This document shows, in pieces, positions 59,400 to 64,000 of a DNA stretch of 64,000 nt. Below the pieces are notes generated by a model. It saw nothing but the letters and a program-made list of their open reading frames with translations, had not been told where the DNA came from and did not search any database. Origin of the DNA: Parabacteroides chinchillae (GTDB lineage: Bacteria > Bacteroidota > Bacteroidia > Bacteroidales > Tannerellaceae); NCBI RefSeq assembly GCF_900108035.1, contig NZ_FNVS01000017.1:1-64000 (forward strand). The letters run 5' to 3'. How positions within the stretch are numbered: position 1 is the first letter of the stretch; every line of letters begins with the position of its first letter. The position numbers and the translations under genes were made by a program.

Positions 59400-62267
59400 T
59401 TATTTGTGTTCTCTCTTTTCTTCATGTTCTTCAAATTTCTTTTTTTCCCCTTCAAAGAAGCGTTTTACTTTCCCGAAAAAAGACGAAATACCTTTTGCGA
59501 CATCTTGTTCTGTTTTTGATACACCGACAGAGGCTGCAACTGCCGGACGAAGAAGCTGCCATAGGTAATTGAATGTTGAATGATATGGATCACGTTCTAT
59601 GTACATGTTTATGTATCGGAGTTTGCTGTCTGCCTTTTCCGGATGGCTCGGATTGTTATCCCTAAGTAATAGATTGGCCAAACCTGATAGAAATGCGTTG
59701 CTGTGAATTTCGCCATTCTTCTCTTTCTGCAAAGAAACTTTAAGGTTGCGATATGGAAATTGCAATTCTATTTCCCCGCCTTTACTGGATGCATCCATAT
59801 TAAAAGAAAATCCGTTAGTCCACCCGCTTTTTATTTCGGCTGAAACCAGCGGTGTGATGATTTCATTTAGTGCGGTTAAATTCAGACTATCCATTTGGGC
59901 ATGTAGTAAAAACCGGTCGTTTAATGAATCAACCGGTAATTTCCAGGTAGCCGCAAAGTAACCTTGCCCCATTAGTTTACCGTTTGCATCTAGCCGTATG
60001 TATTGATTATTGGAGGAGATGATGTTTGTCAAACCGGCAAAATGTCCGTTCATATCTGTAAAATAGATCTTTCCCGGCAGTGTTCCTTTCTTTTCCAGTT
60101 CTTCATAAATAACAGAGAAATTTTTTATGTCTGCATTCCCAATAGTGAATAGAACCGGTGCTTTTTGAATAAAAGAGTAAACCATCGGGACGATATGAGG
60201 TTCGACATAAATCTTTTTGTTTTTAAAATTCTGCAATAATACATCTTTTATTTTCAGATTTCCTATTTTTAATTGATTATGAGTGAAGTAATGTGGTATG
60301 TCAATATCTGTCAGTGAGATATTTCCTATTTTTACATCAAACCAATCTTTATGTTGTGGTTGTTTATAAGCAAATTCCATTTTAGGATATGGCGATACTA
60401 GATGTAAGCTATCCAGTATTAGCTGGGATTGCTTCAATTTCAAAGTTCCGATGTTTAAAAAGTAAAAACCGTTGTCTAATGGAATTTTTATGTCTTTTGT
60501 CTGGAAATAAATGTCTTTTAGATTATATTTTTGTTTGATATTATCTATATAGACTCCTGTTAATTCCAGATCAAAAGGTGAAATTATCTCATCTGTTTTT
60601 GTACTATCGTTGACTATGTTTATGTATTCAAAACGACCTTCTGTTATTTTAATTTTATCTAACACGACCTGATTTGTAAAAGAACCGAGTTGCTTATAAA
60701 TGTTTTTAATGTTAAATTGGGCTTTGCTGGACTGTGGTGGTAATATTTTCTTTTTTTGATACCATTTGAAAGTAAGTTGGGGCCGTACAATTGTTAGTTT
60801 TCCCATATTTAAGATACTTAAGTTTGTGCCTTTTTTATAGAATAGGCCATTTAAGCCGACAGAATCTATTTGGCCGGAAATATAATCTTTGTGTGTGTTT
60901 GTAGATATAGGATTTAATTTTACTTTGTTTATCTGGAAATGTTTTGTTTCTGTATTTAACATCATGTTTTCTATCTGGAAGTGATAGTTATGTGCCGGCA
61001 TCATTCCATTTATTCCTGAGGCATTGAATGAAAAACTGCGAAAATATCCCAGATCATATTTTTCAAACGAAAGAGAATCGATTAGAAATTCATTCCCCCG
61101 GAAACTAAAATTGTCCACTTGATAAATATCCTTGAATTGATGTTTGGATTGGGAATAGTTGAGGTGTGCATCGTTGACTGATACTTGATGAATAGATACA
61201 CTATGCAGTACTGGGGAAATAATATCATATAAAGATAACGCCTGTACGATTGAATCTGTTTTTGCAATATCTGTTGAATCTTTATTAGAACCTGATTTTT
61301 CATTTACCAGATTGAATGCTTCTATGTCAGGATTTGAAATATTAAAGGAATGTGCTTCTAAGTAATTCAATGCATGTTTACGTTTAAAGAAAACACCTTT
61401 TGCTTCGATGTCATGTATATTGGCCAGTAGAAAATTGTCAGGCTTCTGTTTTCTTTCGTTCCATAATTTTTCTTGGGGAAGAATGCGTATATCTTTGATG
61501 TATATGATTGAATCTTGGGTGTCTAATGCGATACTATCTGTTTGGAGTAAAAAATCATTGTTTGTCAGTAATGTCTGGGGGCGATTGGTTTTAAAGTCAA
61601 AGTTGTCGCAATATAATAACTTACCGTTTGTGGATGATAAAGAATCCAGCCAGAAACCATATCCGTGGAAGCTAACATTGTTAAGTGCATATATAATAGG
61701 TGTGGACGAGTTCTGGACGGTATAAAATATACTGGCATTTTCCAGGTTAAGTGTACGGACGCTTAATACATTAATGTAAGGTGATATAATTTCGTATAAT
61801 GTTTTTGATTTGCTGTGTTTTATCTCTGCTGCTGTGTGGTTGGCATAAAATGGGCTGAATAGATGTATTTCGGGTGACTTGATTTCGAAAGATTGAAAAT
61901 GCAACCTTTTAAAATTCCAGCGCCAGGTAAGGTTTACACCTCTGAAACCAATAGTTCCGACTTTTGCATTGATATATATGTCGGGCAGGCTGTCTTTTGA
62001 TTCCCATAAATGAAAGGTTGCCGGGTCGGGGGTAAAAGATACGCCGCTGATTTTCAATTCGCCTTTAAAAAAACTGATAGACAAATCATTAAAAGAAAGT
62101 TTGTAAAAACCGTCCGTCGCTTTAGAAGTTCGTTCAACCAGTTCCTTTTTAAGGAATCGTTCCAGGCGATTGGTTAAAACCATGTTCAGGACGAAAAGGA
62201 CAGCTGACAGTAAAATGACAGATGAAACTATAGATTTTATTAGCCTTTCTATTTTTCGCCCTTTCAT
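59400..62267 (-). CDS. AsmA/DUF748-like envelope protein
   Basis: The 955-residue protein has one N-terminal membrane helix (about residues 11-32) and a very long periplasmic part of repeated beta-strand segments with recurrent motifs such as LKISGVSFTPD, YEIISPYINVLSVRTLNLENA, LHSVSIHQVSVNDAHLNYSQ and LTIVRPQLTFKWYQ. The C-terminal third is AsmA-like (LTALNEIITPLVSAEIKSGWTNGFSFNMDA). Related AsmA-like proteins form hydrophobic grooves that carry phospholipids between membranes, which is the best guess here. A charged tail, FEGEKKKFEEHEEKREHK, ends the protein. It is followed downstream by a terminator-separated gene on the other strand. Confidence 0.75.
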   Translation of the reverse strand: MKGRKIERLIKSIVSSVILLSAVLFVLNMVLTNRLERFLKKELVERTSKATDGFYKLSFNDLSISFFKGELKISGVSFTPDPATFHLWESKDSLPDIYINAKVGTIGFRGVNLTWRWNFKRLHFQSFEIKSPEIHLFSPFYANHTAAEIKHSKSKTLYEIISPYINVLSVRTLNLENASIFYTVQNSSTPIIYALNNVSFHGYGFWLDSLSSTNGKLLYCDNFDFKTNRPQTLLTNNDFLLQTDSIALDTQDSIIYIKDIRILPQEKLWNERKQKPDNFLLANIHDIEAKGVFFKRKHALNYLEAHSFNISNPDIEAFNLVNEKSGSNKDSTDIAKTDSIVQALSLYDIISPVLHSVSIHQVSVNDAHLNYSQSKHQFKDIYQVDNFSFRGNEFLIDSLSFEKYDLGYFRSFSFNASGINGMMPAHNYHFQIENMMLNTETKHFQINKVKLNPISTNTHKDYISGQIDSVGLNGLFYKKGTNLSILNMGKLTIVRPQLTFKWYQKKKILPPQSSKAQFNIKNIYKQLGSFTNQVVLDKIKITEGRFEYINIVNDSTKTDEIISPFDLELTGVYIDNIKQKYNLKDIYFQTKDIKIPLDNGFYFLNIGTLKLKQSQLILDSLHLVSPYPKMEFAYKQPQHKDWFDVKIGNISLTDIDIPHYFTHNQLKIGNLKIKDVLLQNFKNKKIYVEPHIVPMVYSFIQKAPVLFTIGNADIKNFSVIYEELEKKGTLPGKIYFTDMNGHFAGLTNIISSNNQYIRLDANGKLMGQGYFAATWKLPVDSLNDRFLLHAQMDSLNLTALNEIITPLVSAEIKSGWTNGFSFNMDASSKGGEIELQFPYRNLKVSLQKEKNGEIHSNAFLSGLANLLLRDNNPSHPEKADSKLRYINMYIERDPYHSTFNYLWQLLRPAVAASVGVSKTEQDVAKGISSFFGKVKRFFEGEKKKFEEHEEKREHK

Positions 62268-62342
62268 AGATTTTTTTCCGGATAAAAATGCCTTGTATAA
62301 TAGAAAACAAGATCAGTGAAGTTATGTTCCCGGATTTATTCT

Positions 62343-62939
62343 CTATTTCTGCAAGCCGTCAAAAAGAAGTGCGATATTGGATGTGAATAACCTGACCGAA
62401 ATAGCTAACAGAATAATACCGAAGAATTTCCGGATCATATATATGCCGCCTTTCCCTAATATTTTTTCCACTTTAGCCGTCATGCGGACAACAAAATAGA
62501 CCCATATCATATTTAATATCAAAGCAACTAAAATATTGATAGAAGCATATTCGGCTCTTAGCGAAAGTAATGTAGTAAATGAGCCTGCCCCAGCTAATAA
62601 AGGAAAAACCAGAGGGACAAGAGTTGCTTCTTTTATAGGGCCTTGATTCTTGAATATTTCAATGTCCAGAATCATTTCTAATGCCAGCAGGAATATGATA
62701 AAAGAACCTGCAACTGCAAATGATTCTATGTCTACGTGAAACAGTTGGAGTATATAATCCCCTACATAGAAAAATCCTACCATCAGTCCAAATGAGATCG
62801 TTGTAGCTTTCAGTGCATTAACGCCTTTTCCACGTCGTTTTAGTTCTACAATGATAGGAATAGAGCCAATAATGTCGATTACGGCGAATAAGACGATAAA
62901 GGCACTTGCCATCTGTTGGAAATCAAAATTGGATAACAT
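62343..62939 (-). CDS. MarC-family integral membrane protein
   Basis: The 198-residue protein has six predicted membrane segments and the MarC-family opening AFIVLFAVIDIIGSIPIIV, FAVAGSFIIFLLALEMILD about residue 75 and PLVFPLLAGAGSFTTLLSL about 108. The role of the family is unknown; early links to multiple antibiotic resistance were not confirmed. It has the typical length. It is 33 bases after the DUF4130 gene on the same strand. Confidence 0.9.
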   Translation of the reverse strand: MLSNFDFQQMASAFIVLFAVIDIIGSIPIIVELKRRGKGVNALKATTISFGLMVGFFYVGDYILQLFHVDIESFAVAGSFIIFLLALEMILDIEIFKNQGPIKEATLVPLVFPLLAGAGSFTTLLSLRAEYASINILVALILNMIWVYFVVRMTAKVEKILGKGGIYMIRKFFGIILLAISVRLFTSNIALLFDGLQK

Positions 62940-62972
62940 AGCTTTATTTATTTATGATTTTTGTTTTGTCTT

Positions 62973-63737
62973 TTATTTTTTCTCAGGCATGTATTTCCAG
63001 AAACGCTCCGGCATGTTTTGCCTGTGAAGTTTAGGATTTAAACGCTCCTTTATGGCAATCGATTTGAAATAGGCCGACCACATTTGTTGAAATAGTTTTT
63101 CGTCTTTATCCATTATATCTTCACTTAATAAACCCGAAATGAGATGTGAATCTTTATTTTCGAAGTGTACTTCTATTGTTTCCTGCAAATCATAATAATA
63201 ACCATATTCACGTTTTAAATCGTAAAGAAGCCATCTCTGATCGGCGAAACGGTCTGTTAAATGTGATAAAGTGAGTGGTAATACGTTGTATAATGGTGCT
63301 AATGCTGCAAAATAAGTTCCGTCGGAAGCTTTCTGGAAACGTAAAAATTGTATGACACGTAAACGTTCCTGACTCACTTTTTTCCATATTTTTGAGACTT
63401 CAAGTACATCCGGGTCTCCCAGGTTATATTCTATTGTTTTCGGAGCATCAATTGCCTTGCGTATATAACGAAACAAAAGCATGTCTACTTCCGGTAGTTC
63501 CGACAACCACGTAATGCTTAATCCGGACAATGACAATTCTGATATTTTTTTCTGCAGTCCTTTCCATACACGTTCTGCTTTTGTCCCATCTGTATATATA
63601 GTTACAGCTTCATCGTAGAACAGCGGTAGAGGTTCCTTTTCTGTTAGTAAAACATCCGGGAATGTCCGGCGGGTATAAGCGTCGAATACTGCGGTTAGCA
63701 AACCTTCAAATGTTTTGTCATAAATAAAAATAATCAT
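62973..63737 (-). CDS. DUF4130/TIGR03915-family probable DNA-metabolism protein
   Basis: The 254-residue protein starts IIFIYDKTFEGLLTAVFDAY and contains ERLRVIQFLRFQKASDGTYFAALAPLYNVLPL (about 130-162) and FADQRWLLYDLKREYGYYYD (about 170-190), the central signatures of this family. It is consistently found beside a radical-SAM protein with helix-hairpin-helix motifs (TIGR03916), and that gene lies 3 bases upstream here. In other bacteria it is fused to a uracil-DNA glycosylase-type domain. The pair has been proposed to act in DNA repair or modification, but no reaction is proven. Confidence 0.88.
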   Translation of the reverse strand: MIIFIYDKTFEGLLTAVFDAYTRRTFPDVLLTEKEPLPLFYDEAVTIYTDGTKAERVWKGLQKKISELSLSGLSITWLSELPEVDMLLFRYIRKAIDAPKTIEYNLGDPDVLEVSKIWKKVSQERLRVIQFLRFQKASDGTYFAALAPLYNVLPLTLSHLTDRFADQRWLLYDLKREYGYYYDLQETIEVHFENKDSHLISGLLSEDIMDKDEKLFQQMWSAYFKSIAIKERLNPKLHRQNMPERFWKYMPEKK

Positions 63738-63740
63738 CTG

Positions 63741-64000
63741 CTATTCTTGAAACTGTATTATCAATTGTCGGTCGTCTGTTTTTGTGTTTGCTTTTTTCGT
63801 TAATATCTGCCGTAAAGCCTCGGGACTCACTTCGTTTATTGTCTTTACCGGCAGTTCGCGGCAGGTAATGAAATACTGGGCTTTTTTCATAACAACACCT
63901 ATTTTCTTTAATTGTTCACTTCCAAGGTTTGAATATCGGCGGGAGACAATGATTATCTGGGCTGATTTTATACCTATTCCGGGTACGCGGAGCAACATCT
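63741..64000 (-). CDS. Putative DNA-repair radical-SAM protein, C-terminal part (window edge)
   Basis: The partial frame of about 86 residues contains helix-hairpin-helix-like RVPGIGIKSAQIIIVSRR and LKKIGVVMKKAQYFITC, matching the C-terminus of the TIGR03916 radical-SAM family. The cysteine motif and SAM domain lie beyond the window. It is the upstream partner of the DUF4130 gene and is probably co-transcribed with it. Confidence 0.82.
   Translation of the reverse strand, partial: MLLRVPGIGIKSAQIIIVSRRYSNLGSEQLKKIGVVMKKAQYFITCRELPVKTINEVSPEALRQILTKKANTKTDDRQLIIQFQE

Noticed and set aside
1-64000. CRISPR arrays, complete insertion sequences and rRNA
   Set aside because: No regularly spaced repeats, transposase gene or rRNA sequence was seen on reading the window.

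Overview
The window comes from a member of the Bacteroidales, most likely Parabacteroides or a close relative. The evidence is two SusC/SusD pairs, a ROK-controlled polysaccharide-utilisation-type locus, many promoters of the Bacteroidetes form TAnnTTTG, a Bacteroidetes-type tyrosine integrase and the gene families throughout. The genus is an inference and was not tested by any search. The window is chromosomal, with housekeeping genes interleaved with accessory loci. No CRISPR array, rRNA operon or intact insertion sequence was seen.

Layout. (1) 0.2-6 kb: proA, proB, a monofunctional proline dehydrogenase and a P5C dehydrogenase, so proline synthesis and degradation sit side by side; a ferredoxin follows. 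(2) 6.4-9.6 kb: an intact HigA-like antitoxin next to a HigB/RelE toxin gene broken by an internal deletion, a perfect 56-bp palindrome, then an XRE-cupin regulator and an acyl-CoA synthetase. (3) 9.7-24.9 kb: one co-oriented eight-gene locus: ROK regulator, AGE-type epimerase, SusC, SusD, a double-domain secreted FAD oxidoreductase, a second FAD oxidoreductase lipoprotein, a DUF4434 protein and an SP-family sugar/H+ symporter. It has no recognisable classical glycoside hydrolase. (4) 25-29.8 kb: a second, isolated SusC/SusD pair. (5) 30-37.8 kb: proC, a C1 peptidase, an NlpE-like lipoprotein, an MscS-channel remnant and the argR-GNAT-argG-argC-argD operon with ARG-box-like sites. (6) 37.9-42.5 kb: M48 peptidase, membrane MutS-like ATPase, histidine-kinase fragment, outer-membrane phospholipase A and a carboxyltransferase/biotinyl deletion chimera. 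(7) 42.66-47.10 kb: a decayed integrative element in the 3' end of tRNA-Phe(GAA), with a 23-bp direct repeat at both ends, a truncated integrase, a frameshifted AraC regulator and a three-gene VOC/PHP/sugar-isomerase-like cargo. (8) 47.3-64 kb: tRNA-Pro(CGG), fucP with a mutarotase, NUDIX, DUF4153, two ferritins, a GAF-PAS histidine kinase, M64 and M23 peptidases, a phosphohexomutase, an AsmA-like giant protein, MarC, and the DUF4130/radical-SAM pair, cut by the window edge.

Two themes stand out. The first is gene decay by internal deletion: toxin, MscS, histidine kinase, carboxylase, integrase and AraC remnants are all visible in otherwise compact DNA, and at least two junctions of the carboxylase chimera lie at short shared motifs. 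The second is two loci with no obvious known pathway: the secreted oxidoreductase locus at 9.7-24.9 kb and the small tRNA-Phe island module at 44.0-46.2 kb. Both combine exported enzymes with sugar-epimerase-like folds, and they are the best candidates here for undescribed carbohydrate or glycoside chemistry.
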